A stretch of DNA of 64,000 nucleotides from assembly GCA_964589625.1 (NCBI GenBank), contig CAZPSH010000006.1, forward strand, positions 69,752 through 133,751, read 5' to 3'. The first letter of the stretch is position 1; every line of letters starts with the position of its first letter. The position numbers were made by a program, and so were the translations under genes. Origin of the DNA: JBFLVU01 sp964589625. GTDB lineage: Bacteria; Acidobacteriota; UBA4820; DSQY01. The notes beneath the pieces were generated by a model that saw only the letters and a list, made by a program, of their open reading frames with translations, ran no database searches and had not been told where the DNA came from. Below, piece after piece: positions 34,077-42,803 of this stretch.

Positions 34077-34088
34077 ACCGGAAGGGGC

Positions 34089-34598
34089 CTACTCCTCCAG
34101 ATTGAACTCCTGGAACTCGAAGAAGTATCCCGTGCGCGTCAGGACGTCCGTTTCGGCCTGGACGATGGCCGTGTGGCCGTCTTCGATCTCCAGGAAGCGC
34201 TGGAACATGGCCTTGGCCCGGGGGTCCTCCAGGGAGGCCACGAGGCCCTTGTAGAACTGGCTCACCTCCTCCTCGAGCTTGAGGGCGGTGAAGAGCCTCC
34301 GGTAGTCGTCCTGGTAGTCGCGGGTCCCCTGGGAAGACGCCAGGACCTTGGCCCCGGCCTCCACGAAGTCCTTGGAGGGGAGGGTCGTTTCCAAGCGCTG
34401 GTCCGAGAGGACCCCGCTCTTCCGCCATTCTTCCAGGCGCGAGCTGAGGAAGTCCACGTGGCCCTGCTCCTCCCGGGCCAGAGTCTCGAAGAAGACCTTG
34501 CCCTTCGGGTCCTTGGACTCCCGCGCGGCCCAGAGGTAATGGTCGCGAACCTTCTGCTCGTATTCCAAGGCCGTGACGATGGACTCTTCAACGTTCAT
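34089..34598 (-). CDS. ferritin-like / rubrerythrin-type diiron protein
   Basis: A 169-residue four-helix bundle with two E-x6-Y and E-x-x-H pairs: EYEQKVRDHY, REEQGHVDFL, EEEVSQFYKGL and EIEDGHTAIV. This is the rubrerythrin diiron core without the C-terminal rubredoxin domain. Likely role: peroxide detoxification or iron handling. A minus-strand -10 (TATACT, plus-strand 34685-34690) lies 87 bases upstream of the ATG, though no good -35 was found. Confidence 0.87.
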   Translation of the reverse strand: MNVEESIVTALEYEQKVRDHYLWAARESKDPKGKVFFETLAREEQGHVDFLSSRLEEWRKSGVLSDQRLETTLPSKDFVEAGAKVLASSQGTRDYQDDYRRLFTALKLEEEVSQFYKGLVASLEDPRAKAMFQRFLEIEDGHTAIVQAETDVLTRTGYFFEFQEFNLEE

Positions 34599-34736
34599 GG
34601 GTTCTCCCTCGGAGCGCCCGCAGGGCCCTCCTCACTCCCCCTGTGGGCCGAAGGGGCGCCCGGCGCGAGCGCTTACCTTAGCCCAGTATACGCTCCCCGG
34701 TCAACGGTCCTTCGGGCCCGCCCCAGCCCAGCGCGC

Positions 34737-34765
34737 TTGACAGAGCCTGCGGTTCCCTGTATCAT
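34737..34765 (+). promoter_or_regulatory. sigma-70 promoter of rpsT
   Basis: Perfect -35 TTGACA (34737-34742), 17-base spacer, -10 TATCAT (34760-34765). Confidence 0.78.
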
Positions 34766-34792
34766 TCCAGCCTTATGTAGTTGGAGGACTTT

Positions 34793-35062
34793 GTGGCGAA
34801 TCATCTATCCGCGATCAAGAGAATGAGGCAGAACGAGAAGCGCCGGCTTCGGAACCGCGTGGCCATGAGCGAGATGCGCACGGCCATCAAGAAGTTCCGC
34901 AGCCTGGTGGCGGAAAAGCGCCGCGAGGATGCCCTGGGCTCCCTTCCCGGCGTGTACGCCCTGATCGACCGCACCCGGAAGAAGGGCGTCATCCACGCAA
35001 ACACCGCCGCTCGCTACAAGTCCCGCCTCGCCCGCGTACTGAGCACGCTGGGCACGAACTAA
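34793..35062 (+). CDS. rpsT: 30S ribosomal protein S20
   Basis: An 89-residue, Lys/Arg-rich protein beginning ANHLSAIKRMRQNEKRRLRNR, the standard S20 N-terminus, and ending HANTAARYKSRLARVLSTLG. It binds 16S rRNA at the base of the small subunit. The start is GTG at 34793, behind GGAGGA; a TTG twelve bases earlier overlaps that site and is rejected. A stable hairpin follows the gene. Confidence 0.95.
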   Translation: MANHLSAIKRMRQNEKRRLRNRVAMSEMRTAIKKFRSLVAEKRREDALGSLPGVYALIDRTRKKGVIHANTAARYKSRLARVLSTLGTN

Positions 35063-35086
35063 CCGAGCCCCCGAAACCCACGACGT

Positions 35087-35112
35087 CGGGGAGGGCCCTT
35101 TGGCCCTCCCCG
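35087..35112 (+). terminator. stable hairpin after rpsT, probable terminator
   Basis: CGGGGAGGGCC, loop CTTT, GGCCCTCCCCG: an 11-bp perfect stem. No T-run follows, so it may act as an mRNA-stabilising or factor-dependent end. Confidence 0.5.
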
Positions 35113-35191
35113 ATGCGTTGTATCCCCTCCTCTCGCCCAGGGAACTCGGCCGCACCCTTCTCGCGTTATATTGACCACGGAGGATTGGACG

Positions 35192-36157
35192 ATGACCGTC
35201 GCCGTCGAAATCGCCCTTCAGGAGAGGATCCGCGATTGGGCCCGACGCCGCAAGGCCGTGATCCTGGCCCACAATTACCAGATCGGCCCCGTCCAGGACG
35301 TGGCCGATTTCGTGGGGGATTCCCTGGGGCTGTCCCGGCAGGCGGCCCAGACGGAGGCGGAGGTCATCGTCTTCTGCGGCGTTCACTTCATGGCCGAGAC
35401 GGCGAGCATCCTGTGCCCGGACAAGACGGTCCTGATCCCCGACCTCGAAGCCGGGTGCTCCCTGTCGGACACCCTGACGGCTGCCCAGCTCGCCGCCTGG
35501 AAGCGGCGATATCCCGACGCGGTGGTCGTCACCTACGTCAACACTTCCGCGGCGGTCAAGGCGCTCAGCGACTACTGCTGCACCTCCTCCAACGCCGTGA
35601 AGGTGGTGCAGAGCATCCCCGCCGACCGGGAGATCCTCTTCGGGCCCGACATGTTCCTGGGGGCCTACGTTTCCCGCGTCACCGGCAGAAAGAACCTCCA
35701 CCTCTGGGCCGGCGAGTGCCACGTTCATGCCGCGGTGCGGCCCGAGGACGTGGAGAGGGCCCGGAAGGCCCATCCCGACTCGGACTTCCTGATCCACCCG
35801 GAGTGCGGGTGCGTCACCTCCTGCATGGTCTACCTCAAGGACCGGGACGTGGCCGAGCAGGACGCCCACATCTTCTCCACCGAGGGAATGGTGGACCACG
35901 TAGTGCGGTCGCCCAAGCGGGAGTTCGTCGTGGCCACGGAGACGGGCATCCTCCACCGGATGCGGAAGGAGGCCCCCGGCAAGGCCTTCTATCCCGTGAG
36001 CGACGAGATGGAATGCAAGTACATGAAGCGGATCACCCTCCAGAACCTCCTGGCCTCCCTGGAGGACCTCGTCTTCGAAGTGAAAGTGCCCGAGGACGTT
36101 GCCTCCCGCGCCCGGCTCCCCATCGAGCGCATGGTGGCCATCGGCCGGCAGGACTGA
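35192..36157 (+). CDS. nadA: quinolinate synthase A
   Basis: A 321-residue [4Fe-4S] enzyme that condenses iminoaspartate with dihydroxyacetone phosphate in NAD synthesis. Key elements are ILAHNYQIGPVQD, VIVFCGVHFMAETA (cluster Cys), LEAGCSLSD, HPECGCVTSC and the C-terminal MECKYMKRITL Cys. GGAGGA lies seven bases before the ATG at 35192, and a possible -10 TATATT (35167-35172) just ahead of it. nadB and nadC are not in the window. Confidence 0.95.
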   Translation: MTVAVEIALQERIRDWARRRKAVILAHNYQIGPVQDVADFVGDSLGLSRQAAQTEAEVIVFCGVHFMAETASILCPDKTVLIPDLEAGCSLSDTLTAAQLAAWKRRYPDAVVVTYVNTSAAVKALSDYCCTSSNAVKVVQSIPADREILFGPDMFLGAYVSRVTGRKNLHLWAGECHVHAAVRPEDVERARKAHPDSDFLIHPECGCVTSCMVYLKDRDVAEQDAHIFSTEGMVDHVVRSPKREFVVATETGILHRMRKEAPGKAFYPVSDEMECKYMKRITLQNLLASLEDLVFEVKVPEDVASRARLPIERMVAIGRQD

Positions 36158-36159
36158 CC

Positions 36160-36468
36160 GTGGACCCCCGCCTCCCCGGCCTCCGGGTGCTACGCCCCTC
36201 CGCCCCGACCGCCTGCAATACGATCCGGGGCGGACTGACGGGCCGGGAGGTGGCCCTCCTAACGCGGATGCGGAGTCTGAAGGAGGCGCTCCGCGGGGCT
36301 CCGCCCGCGGAGCGGCCCGCCTTGATCCGCTCCTTGGAGGCTCTGAAGGCCCACCGCCAGGAAGCCCGGCGCGAGCGCATGGCCCTCCTGGGGCACCTTC
36401 CCGAGGAGCCCCAGGCAGCCGAGCCCACATCCCCCGCTCCGCCCGCCCCCGATCCTCTCGTCCCCTGA
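36160..36468 (+). CDS. small unrecognised protein downstream of nadA
   Basis: About 102 residues from GTG at 36160. The middle (LTRMRSLKEALRGAPPAERPALIRSLEALKAHRQEARRERMALLGHL) looks like two charged helices; the ends are Pro-rich. Third codon positions are as G/C-rich as in neighbouring genes, and it follows nadA by two bases, which support coding. No family recognised; the start could be later, at ATG 36268. Confidence 0.45.
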   Translation: MDPRLPGLRVLRPSAPTACNTIRGGLTGREVALLTRMRSLKEALRGAPPAERPALIRSLEALKAHRQEARRERMALLGHLPEEPQAAEPTSPAPPAPDPLVP

Positions 36469-36655
36469 TTTTTGACCCCGGGGTGCCCGGGATCGGACTC
36501 TCCCTCCCTTCGTCCCTGCCCTCCGGAAGCAGAGCCTTGCCTGGAGAGACTGCGCAAGCCTGCGAGCCGGATTGCCTTGCGCCTAAAGCCAAGCGCCGCA
36601 GGCGCTTGGGCGGCCTGCCCCGCCCTTCGAGACGCACACAATCGCAAGAGGAGCC

Positions 36656-36682
36656 AAAAAAAGTGCGGGCCGGCGGCCCGCG
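36656..36682 (-). terminator. rho-independent terminator of the fadN-thiolase operon
   Basis: On the minus strand GCGGGCC, loop GCC, GGCCCGC, then AC and eight T. Good stem and U-run. Confidence 0.85.
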
Positions 36683-36733
36683 CAATCCAGGAATGGGGAT
36701 GACACCTACCGATCCGATGGTTCGTCGCACCTT

Positions 36734-36775
36734 CGGACGGGGGCGGGCGGCTCTCTCCAGGACCGCCCCCGTCCG
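36734..36775. repeat. long inverted repeat downstream of thiolase
   Basis: A perfect 13-bp stem (CGGACGGGGGCGG with CCGCCCCCGTCCG) around a 16-base loop, 27 bases past the thiolase stop. It may protect the message or act as a factor-dependent terminator. Confidence 0.6.
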
Positions 36776-36801
36776 ACGTGGAATCCTCTCCGTCCGGCGG
36801 G

Positions 36802-37974
36802 TCAGGGCCTCTCGAGGATGTAGGCGAAGCCCATTCCGCCGCCGATGCACATGGTGACCACGCCGCGCTTGGCGTTGCGCCGCTTCATCTCCCCGAGGAT
36901 CTTGCAGGTGAGCACGGCGCCCGTTGCGCCGAGCGGGTGGCCCGTGGCGATGGCCCCGCCGTTCACGTTCACCTTGGCGGGATCCATGCCCAGGGCCCCC
37001 AGGGCCTTCATGCAATAAACCGACTGGCTGGCGAAGGCCTCGTTCAGCTCGAAGAGGTCGATGTCGTCGAAGGTGAGCTTGGCCTTCTTCAGGAGTTTGG
37101 GAACGGCCTTCGCGGGGCCGATGCCCATGATCTCGGGCGGCACACCCGCCACGACCCACTCGCGGATAAAGGCCAGGGGCTTGAGGCCGAGCTCGTCGGC
37201 CTTGTCCTCGCTCATGACGACCACCAGGGCGGCGCCGTCGTTGATCTGGGACGAGTTCCCGGCCGTCACGGTGCCGATGGGGTCGAAGGCGGGCTTCAGC
37301 TTGGCCAGGCCCTCGAGGGTCGTGTCGGCGCGCGGGCCCTCGTCCGTGTCCATCACGAATTCCTTCCACGCGCCGTCGTCCATGGTGCGGACCTTCAGGG
37401 GGACGATCTCCTCCTTGAACTTGCCCGCCGCGATGGCCGCCACCGCCTTCTTGTTGGACTCGAGGGCGAACTGGTCCTGCTCCTCCCTCGTGATCTCGAA
37501 CTTGCGCGCCACGATCTCCGCCGTGGTGCCCATGCCCGCGTAGATGTCCGGGTTGAAGGCCAGTGCCGCGGGGTCCGCCGTGAGCTTGTTGCCGCCCATG
37601 GGCACCATGGACATGGACTCCACGCCGCCGGCGATGATGATCTCCGCGCTTCCGGCGCGGATCATGTCCGCCGCTATGGCGATGGACATGCTGCCCGAGG
37701 AGCAGAAGCGGTTGATGGTCATGGCGGGGACCGAGTCGGGCACGTCGGCCATGAGGGCCACCACGCGGGCGATGTTCATGCCCTGTTCGCCCTCGGGCAT
37801 GGCGCAGCCCAGGATCACGTCGTCCACCATGTCGGCTTCGAGGCCCTTGGTCCGCTTCAGGAGCTCCTTGAGGACCGGTGCCGCGATTTCTTCGGGCCGC
37901 GTGTCCTTCAGGCTCCCCTTCTTCGCGCGACCGATGGGCGACCTTGCGAGGCTCACGATCACTGCGTTTCTCAT
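36802..37974 (-). CDS. fadA: acetyl-CoA acyltransferase (thiolase)
   Basis: A 390-residue thiolase. The acyl-accepting Cys is in TINRFCSSGSMS (about residue 91), the catalytic His in GGAIATGHPLGATGA and the second Cys in TMCIGGGMG. It cleaves 3-ketoacyl-CoA in fatty acid breakdown. It follows fadN by 72 bases on the same strand; together they give the last three beta-oxidation steps, and an acyl-CoA dehydrogenase gene lies elsewhere in the window at 53015. An AGGAG site precedes the ATG. Confidence 0.93.
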   Translation of the reverse strand: MRNAVIVSLARSPIGRAKKGSLKDTRPEEIAAPVLKELLKRTKGLEADMVDDVILGCAMPEGEQGMNIARVVALMADVPDSVPAMTINRFCSSGSMSIAIAADMIRAGSAEIIIAGGVESMSMVPMGGNKLTADPAALAFNPDIYAGMGTTAEIVARKFEITREEQDQFALESNKKAVAAIAAGKFKEEIVPLKVRTMDDGAWKEFVMDTDEGPRADTTLEGLAKLKPAFDPIGTVTAGNSSQINDGAALVVVMSEDKADELGLKPLAFIREWVVAGVPPEIMGIGPAKAVPKLLKKAKLTFDDIDLFELNEAFASQSVYCMKALGALGMDPAKVNVNGGAIATGHPLGATGAVLTCKILGEMKRRNAKRGVVTMCIGGGMGFAYILERP

Positions 37975-38046
37975 CTCTGGCTCCTATGGTTCACCGGGTT
38001 TCCGGCTTCTTCCAAAGAGATCTCCCGATCTTCCGAACACCGCCCT

Positions 38047-40464
38047 CTAGTTGCGGAGGGGCTTGCCCCTCTCCAGCATGTGCTGGATCCGGGCCTGGCT
38101 CTTCTCCTCCCCGCACAGGGACACGAAGGCCTCCCGTTCGAGGTCGAGGATCTTCTGCTCGCTGACGGGGTTGTTGATGGTCGTGTCGCCCCCGCACAGA
38201 ATGTTGGCGATGTGGCCGGCGATCTTGGTGTCGTGAGCCGTCACCCAGTGGGTGTGCTTCATGTTGTGGAGGATCATCTTGAAGGTGGCGATGCCGTCGC
38301 GCCCCGGCAGGTTGAAGGACATGGGCAGGGGAGGCGCGTAGCCCTCCTCGGCCATGCCGATGGCCATCCTCTTGGCCGTGTACAGTTGCTGTTCCCTCGA
38401 CAGCTCCACCTTGTCGAAGGGCCGGAGGAACTTCAGGGACCGCGCCTCCTCGGCGGATGTGGAGACCTTCGCCATGGCGATGGTCTCGAAGGCCTTCTGG
38501 ACGAAGGGGAGGTTGGAGAGGACGGGCGGATCCACGCCCGCCAGCACTCGCTCCAGCATGAAGAGGTGGCCGCCGCCTGCGGGTAGCAGGCCGACGCCGA
38601 CCTCGATGAGGCCCATGTAGGTCTCGGCGTGGGCGCAGACCCGGTCGCAGCCCATGGTGATCTCGGCGCCACCGCCGAAGGTGAACCCGAAGGGGGCCGT
38701 AACCGTGGGCACCTTGCACCGGCGGAGCCCGAGGGTCATGGCCTGGAAGTCGCGGACCAGCTTCTCGATGGCGTCCCACTTCTTGGCCTTGGAGGCCTCC
38801 AAGAGCATGGCGATGTTGGCGCCGGCGCAGAACTGGGCCGCCTGGTGGTGCACCACGAGGCCGCGGAAGTCCCTCTCGGCGATCTCGATGCCCTTGAGCA
38901 TGACCTCGATGATGGAGTCGTCGATGGGGTTCATGGCGGGCTGGGTGGCCGAGTGGAACTCTACGCAGGCGATGCCGTCCCCGAGGTCCACGAGGGAGGC
39001 GCCCATGCTCTCGTACACCGGGGCCTTCTGCCGCTTGATGTCGCTCAGGATGAGGAAGGAGTCGGGCTTGGGGATGGCGACGTAGGCCTTCTTCCTGAGG
39101 TCGTAGTACTCACGGCTGGCGGCGCCGTCGCGGTAGAAGGAGGGGCAGCCGGCCTTGAGCATCTCGTGGACCCAGGGGGCCACCTTGACGCCGTCGGCCT
39201 CCATCTTCTTGACCGTGTCCGCGACGCCGAGGGCGTCCCAGGTTTCGAAGGGACCGAGCTCCCAGTTGAAGCCCCACTTGATGGCCGTGTCGATGTCCAC
39301 GATGGTGTCGGCGATCTCGCCCATGCGATTGGCCGAGTAGGCCAGGGTGTCCTTCACGATGCGCCAGGCGAAGGCGCCCGCGCGGTCGTCGGCGAAGACC
39401 ACCGTCTTGATGCGCTGGCCGGGGTCGTGGACGCCCTTGACCTTCTTGAGGGACGGGATGTCCGGCTTTTCCTGCGGCACGTACTCCAGGGTCTTGGGAT
39501 CGAGGACGAGGATCTCCTTCTTCCCCATGTCCTTCTTCTCGACCTTGAAGAATCCGGCCTTGGACTTGCGGCCCAGGATGCCCTTGGCCACCATGCCCGA
39601 AAGGAGCTCGGGGATCTCGAAGGCCCACTTGGCCTCGTCGTCGGGGCACCCCTCCTTGAGGGTGTTGACCACGTGGATGAAGGTGTCCAGCCCCACCAGG
39701 TCCGCCGTCCCGAAGGAGGCGCTCTTGGGCCGCCCCAGGGCCGATCCCGTGATGGCGTCCACCTCGTCGAAGCGGTAGCCCATGTCCAGCGTGGCGTGGA
39801 GGGTCGCCATCATGCCGAAGACGCCGATGCGGTTGCCCACGAAGTTCGGCGTGTCCTTCCCGTACACGATGCCCTTGCCCAGGCGGAAGGTGCCGAAGTC
39901 GGCGATGAGCTTCACGACCTCGGGGTCGGTCTCCTCTCCCGCCACGAGCTCCAGCAGGTGCATGTAGCGCACCGGGTTGAAGAAGTGGGTGACGAGGAAG
40001 TTCTTCCGGAAGTCCGCTCCCCGCCCCTCCACCATCTTCTTGATGGGGAGGCCCGAGGTGTTCGAGGAGACGATGGTCCCCGGGCGGATCGCCTTCTCCA
40101 CCTTCTCGAAGAGCTTCTGCTTGATGTCGAGGCGCTCCACCACCACCTCGATGACCCAGTCGCACTCGCTCAGGCGCTGGAGGTCGTCCTCGAAATTGCC
40201 CACCTCGATGAGGCTCATGAACTTCTTGTGGTAAATGAGGGCCGGCTTGCTCTTCTGGATGGCTTCGAGGCCCTTGAGGCCGAACTTGTTGCGGAAGCGC
40301 TTGTCTTCCTTGGTCAGGCCGGCCTTCTGGTCGTCCGGGCCGAGGTCCGGCGGGACGATATCCAGCATGAGGGAGGGGATTCCGGCGTTCGCCAGGTGGG
40401 CGGCGATGCCGGAGCCCATGATCCCCGCTCCGAGGACCGCGACTTTTTCGATCCTTCTTCGCAT
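38047..40464 (-). CDS. fadN: 3-hydroxyacyl-CoA dehydrogenase / enoyl-CoA hydratase (FadN type)
   Basis: An 805-residue bifunctional enzyme. The NAD-binding dehydrogenase domain comes first (VAVLGAGIMGSGIAAHLANAG, then HFFNPVRYMHLLELV and the C-terminal dehydrogenase domains), and the hydratase domain last (around GLVVHHQAAQFCAGANIAMLLEA and FGFTFGGGAEITMGCD). This order is that of FadN, reverse to FadB of E. coli. A near-perfect AAGGAGGT site precedes the ATG. Partner thiolase lies downstream. Confidence 0.93.
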   Translation of the reverse strand: MRRRIEKVAVLGAGIMGSGIAAHLANAGIPSLMLDIVPPDLGPDDQKAGLTKEDKRFRNKFGLKGLEAIQKSKPALIYHKKFMSLIEVGNFEDDLQRLSECDWVIEVVVERLDIKQKLFEKVEKAIRPGTIVSSNTSGLPIKKMVEGRGADFRKNFLVTHFFNPVRYMHLLELVAGEETDPEVVKLIADFGTFRLGKGIVYGKDTPNFVGNRIGVFGMMATLHATLDMGYRFDEVDAITGSALGRPKSASFGTADLVGLDTFIHVVNTLKEGCPDDEAKWAFEIPELLSGMVAKGILGRKSKAGFFKVEKKDMGKKEILVLDPKTLEYVPQEKPDIPSLKKVKGVHDPGQRIKTVVFADDRAGAFAWRIVKDTLAYSANRMGEIADTIVDIDTAIKWGFNWELGPFETWDALGVADTVKKMEADGVKVAPWVHEMLKAGCPSFYRDGAASREYYDLRKKAYVAIPKPDSFLILSDIKRQKAPVYESMGASLVDLGDGIACVEFHSATQPAMNPIDDSIIEVMLKGIEIAERDFRGLVVHHQAAQFCAGANIAMLLEASKAKKWDAIEKLVRDFQAMTLGLRRCKVPTVTAPFGFTFGGGAEITMGCDRVCAHAETYMGLIEVGVGLLPAGGGHLFMLERVLAGVDPPVLSNLPFVQKAFETIAMAKVSTSAEEARSLKFLRPFDKVELSREQQLYTAKRMAIGMAEEGYAPPLPMSFNLPGRDGIATFKMILHNMKHTHWVTAHDTKIAGHIANILCGGDTTINNPVSEQKILDLEREAFVSLCGEEKSQARIQHMLERGKPLRN

Positions 40465-40643
40465 CTTCAGACCTCCTTATTCAGACCGTACCTGGGGGGT
40501 CGCCCCGGGGGAGGGGGACCGGCACATCAAGGCTGGGGGTTCAGTAGGTGCCCATTCACAACCCAAGTCTTCCACGGCTTTTCTTAAAATGCAAGCCCCT
40601 TCTTTTGTTGAAGGTAGAGGCAAACCGCTCCGGGCGTTTTCAT

Positions 40644-40655
40644 GTGATTAGTCAC
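40644..40655. promoter_or_regulatory. inverted repeat upstream of fadN, possible repressor operator
   Basis: GTGA-TTAG-TCAC in an A/T-rich patch within the 276-base fadN-msrB gap (40465-40740). TetR- or GntR-type regulators of fatty acid breakdown use similar dyads; no promoter could be fixed and nothing else was recognised in the gap. Confidence 0.3.
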
Positions 40656-40740
40656 TTACTTAACGGGCCCGAGAAATGCTTTTTCGCTCCTTCGGCGCCA
40701 CCCGGCTCCCCCGGGAGGGGACCCGAGGCCGAAAGGGGGG

Positions 40741-41292
40741 TCACCGGGGCCGGAAGACGAGGGAGGCGGAGTTGAGGCAGTAGCGCAGGCCCGTGGGGGG
40801 AGGGCCGTCGGGAAAGACGTGGCCCAGGTGGGCGTCGCACCGGGCGCACAGGATCTCGGTCCGCGCCATCCCGAAGGAGGCGTCGGGCTCCGTTACCACG
40901 TTGCCCTCGTGGACGGGCCGGAAGAAGCTCGGCCATCCCGTTCCCGAATCGAACTTGGCGTCCGAGGCGAAGAGGGGCAGGCCGCAGCAGACGCAGACGT
41001 AAAGGCCGGGCTCCTTCCTGGCGTTGTAGAGACCGCAGAAGGCCCTCTCGGTGCCCTTCCCCCGGGCGATGCGGAACTGCTCCTCCGTCAGGGCGGCCCG
41101 CCACTCGGCGTCGGACTTCACGACCCGCGGCGACTCCACGGGCCCGGAGAGGGCCCCCTTCTCGTCCAGGACCATCACCCGCACCGTGGCCGGCCGGGGG
41201 GGCCGGGACGTCTCGTTCCCTTCCGCCGCCGTCATGGCGCAACCTCCCATTACCAATGTCCAGATCGCGAGCCAACACGCGAAAGGCTTCAT
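40741..41292 (-). CDS. msrB: peptide-methionine (R)-S-oxide reductase MsrB, lipoprotein form
   Basis: A 183-residue MsrB. The N-terminus is a lipoprotein signal with lipobox LVMGGC, so it acts in the periplasm. The catalytic domain has the four zinc Cys (CVCCG and CARCD), GTGWPSFF, and the catalytic Cys in LRYCLNSASL. It repairs oxidised methionine. Start ATG 41292 gives the signal peptide; longer in-frame starts do not. Divergent from the LhgO-like gene. Confidence 0.93.
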   Translation of the reverse strand: MKPFACWLAIWTLVMGGCAMTAAEGNETSRPPRPATVRVMVLDEKGALSGPVESPRVVKSDAEWRAALTEEQFRIARGKGTERAFCGLYNARKEPGLYVCVCCGLPLFASDAKFDSGTGWPSFFRPVHEGNVVTEPDASFGMARTEILCARCDAHLGHVFPDGPPPTGLRYCLNSASLVFRPR

Positions 41293-41361
41293 GGGGTCCG
41301 TCCGTTCAGGCTTCCTCAACGGCGCGGGCCGGCCGTCTCTTCCCGCGGATGGCGGCGAGGC

Positions 41362-41367
41362 TATAAT
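41362..41367 (+). promoter_or_regulatory. -10 element of the LhgO-like gene
   Basis: Perfect TATAAT, 23 bases before the ATG at 41390. No convincing -35 at 17 or 18 bases. Confidence 0.45.
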
Positions 41368-41389
41368 GGGCCCCTTCCTGGAGGGGCCC

Positions 41390-42517
41390 ATGGACCGGGT
41401 GGACGTGGTGGTGATCGGGGCGGGCGTTGTGGGCCTCTCGGTGGCCGCCAGCGCGGCCCGGGAGGACCGGAGCCTCCTGCTCCTGGAGCGCCGCGAGACC
41501 TTCGGCCGGGAGACCTCCAGCCGCTCCAGCGAGGTCATCCACGCGAGCGTCTACTACCCCCCCGACTCCCTCAAGGGGCGCCTGTGCCTCGAGGGCAACC
41601 GGAGGATGTACGGCCTGTGCCGGGCCCACGCCATCCCCCACTCCAACTGCGGCAAACTCATCGTGGCCTGGACCGCCGAGCAGGAGGCGGGGCTCCCTTC
41701 CCTCCTTCAGACGGCCCTGGGCAACGGGGCCGAGGGCGTCCGCATCGTGGACGGGCGGGAGATGAAGGCCCTGGAGCCGCGCGTGGACGGCCGCGCCGCC
41801 CTCTTCTGCCCCACCTCGGGCATCGTGGACTCCCACGCCCTCATGCGCCACTTCCTCGCCGTGGCCAAGGACCGGGGCGCCCTGCCCGTCTTCGGGACGG
41901 AGGTGATCGGCCTGGACCGGACCCCCGAGGGCTGGCGCGTCACCGTGCGGGAGCCGGACGGGGGCGAGTCCTCGGTCCTGGCCCGCGCCGTGGTGAACTG
42001 CGCCGGCCTGGAGTCGGGGCGGATCGCCGCCCTGGCGGGCATCGACGAGGACGCGGCGGCCTACCGCATCCACTACCGCAAGGGCATGTACGTCCGCGTC
42101 GCCCGAAACCTCCACCTCCTGCCCCGGAGGCTCGTCTACCCCTACCCGCCCGAGGACGCCACGGTGGGCATCCACACGGTGCCGGACCTCGCCGGCGGCA
42201 TGCGCCTGGGCCCCATGGACGTCTGGACCGACCGCGTCGAGTACGACGTAGATGCGGGGCTCACCGGCCGCTTCTTCGAGGCCTGCGCGCCCTTCCTGCC
42301 GGGCCTGCGCCGCGAAGACCTGGCCCCCGAGGGGGCCGGCATCCAGGCCAAGCGGTACGGCCCCGGCGAGGCCAGCCTCGACTTCGTCATCCGCGAGGAG
42401 TCCGACCGCGGCCTCCCCGGCCTCCTCAACCTCGTCGGCATCGAATCCCCCGGCCTCACCTCCTCCCCCGCCATCGGCCCCCACGTCACCCAACTCCTCT
42501 CGGGGTCAGGTCTTTAG
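41390..42517 (+). CDS. LhgO-like FAD-dependent oxidoreductase (2-hydroxyglutarate dehydrogenase family)
   Basis: A 375-residue flavoprotein of the glycine oxidase/DAO fold. The N-terminal FAD motif VVVIGAGVVGLSVAASAA, the ETSSRSSEVIHASVYYPPDSLK stretch and the C-terminal NLVGIESPGLTSSPAIG are typical of L-2-hydroxyglutarate oxidases. The last codons and the stop come from a 22-bp inverted repeat (42502-42523), so the original C-terminus was probably replaced over its final few residues. GGAGGGG precedes the ATG. Confidence 0.87.
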   Translation: MDRVDVVVIGAGVVGLSVAASAAREDRSLLLLERRETFGRETSSRSSEVIHASVYYPPDSLKGRLCLEGNRRMYGLCRAHAIPHSNCGKLIVAWTAEQEAGLPSLLQTALGNGAEGVRIVDGREMKALEPRVDGRAALFCPTSGIVDSHALMRHFLAVAKDRGALPVFGTEVIGLDRTPEGWRVTVREPDGGESSVLARAVVNCAGLESGRIAALAGIDEDAAAYRIHYRKGMYVRVARNLHLLPRRLVYPYPPEDATVGIHTVPDLAGGMRLGPMDVWTDRVEYDVDAGLTGRFFEACAPFLPGLRREDLAPEGAGIQAKRYGPGEASLDFVIREESDRGLPGLLNLVGIESPGLTSSPAIGPHVTQLLSGSGL

Positions 42518-42523
42518 TGTTAG
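42502..42523 (+). repeat. left copy of a perfect 22-bp inverted repeat
   Basis: Begins GGGGTCAGGTCTTTAGTG and ends TTAG. Its exact reverse complement is at 44222-44243. It supplies the stop of the LhgO-like gene. I see no obvious target-site duplication. Confidence 0.9.
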
Positions 42524-42621
42524 TGTCTCGGCCCTGCGACGAGACTCAAAGGGGATCCACTGGGGGCGCCGGCCGGCCCCTCTTCGTCCTGTCCCCTCGA
42601 AGACCTCCCCGCACGTATCGT

Positions 42622-42676
42622 CTTTGTTCTTGCAGGGGCCGGCTCCTCGGCCGATGGGAGCATCGCCCGCCACGAA
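42622..42676 (-). repeat. degenerate copy of a palindromic intergenic repeat
   Basis: Reading on the minus strand, TTCGTGGCGGGCGATGC, CATCGGCCGAGGAGCCGGC and CTGCAAGAAC match, in the same order, the element at 44340-44397. The copy lies inside the 22-bp repeat-bounded cassette, the other just outside, in opposite orientation. Confidence 0.65.
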
Positions 42677-42729
42677 GAAGAACCCGCGCCGCAAGGGCCG
42701 CCCTCCTCGGCAACTCCTTGCCGACCCGC

Positions 42730-42758
42730 TTGACCCAAAGGCCGCGAAAGGATAGAAG
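42730..42758 (+). promoter_or_regulatory. possible sigma-70 promoter of the cassette genes
   Basis: -35 TTGACC (42730-42735), 17 bases, -10 TAGAAG (42753-42758), 46 bases upstream of the ATG at 42804. Confidence 0.4.
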
Positions 42759-42803
42759 AAGAGCGATCTCGGGCATTCGCTCTGGGGCGGCGGAGGGGGA
42801 AGC

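Larger units (their letters stand above)
36469..36801. other. intergenic region with terminators between nadA side and thiolase
   Basis: No gene seen in these 333 bases. It contains a 9-bp palindrome (CCAAGCGCC-GCA-GGCGCTTGG, 36589-36609), a minus-strand intrinsic terminator and a long G/C inverted repeat just past the thiolase stop. Confidence 0.7.
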
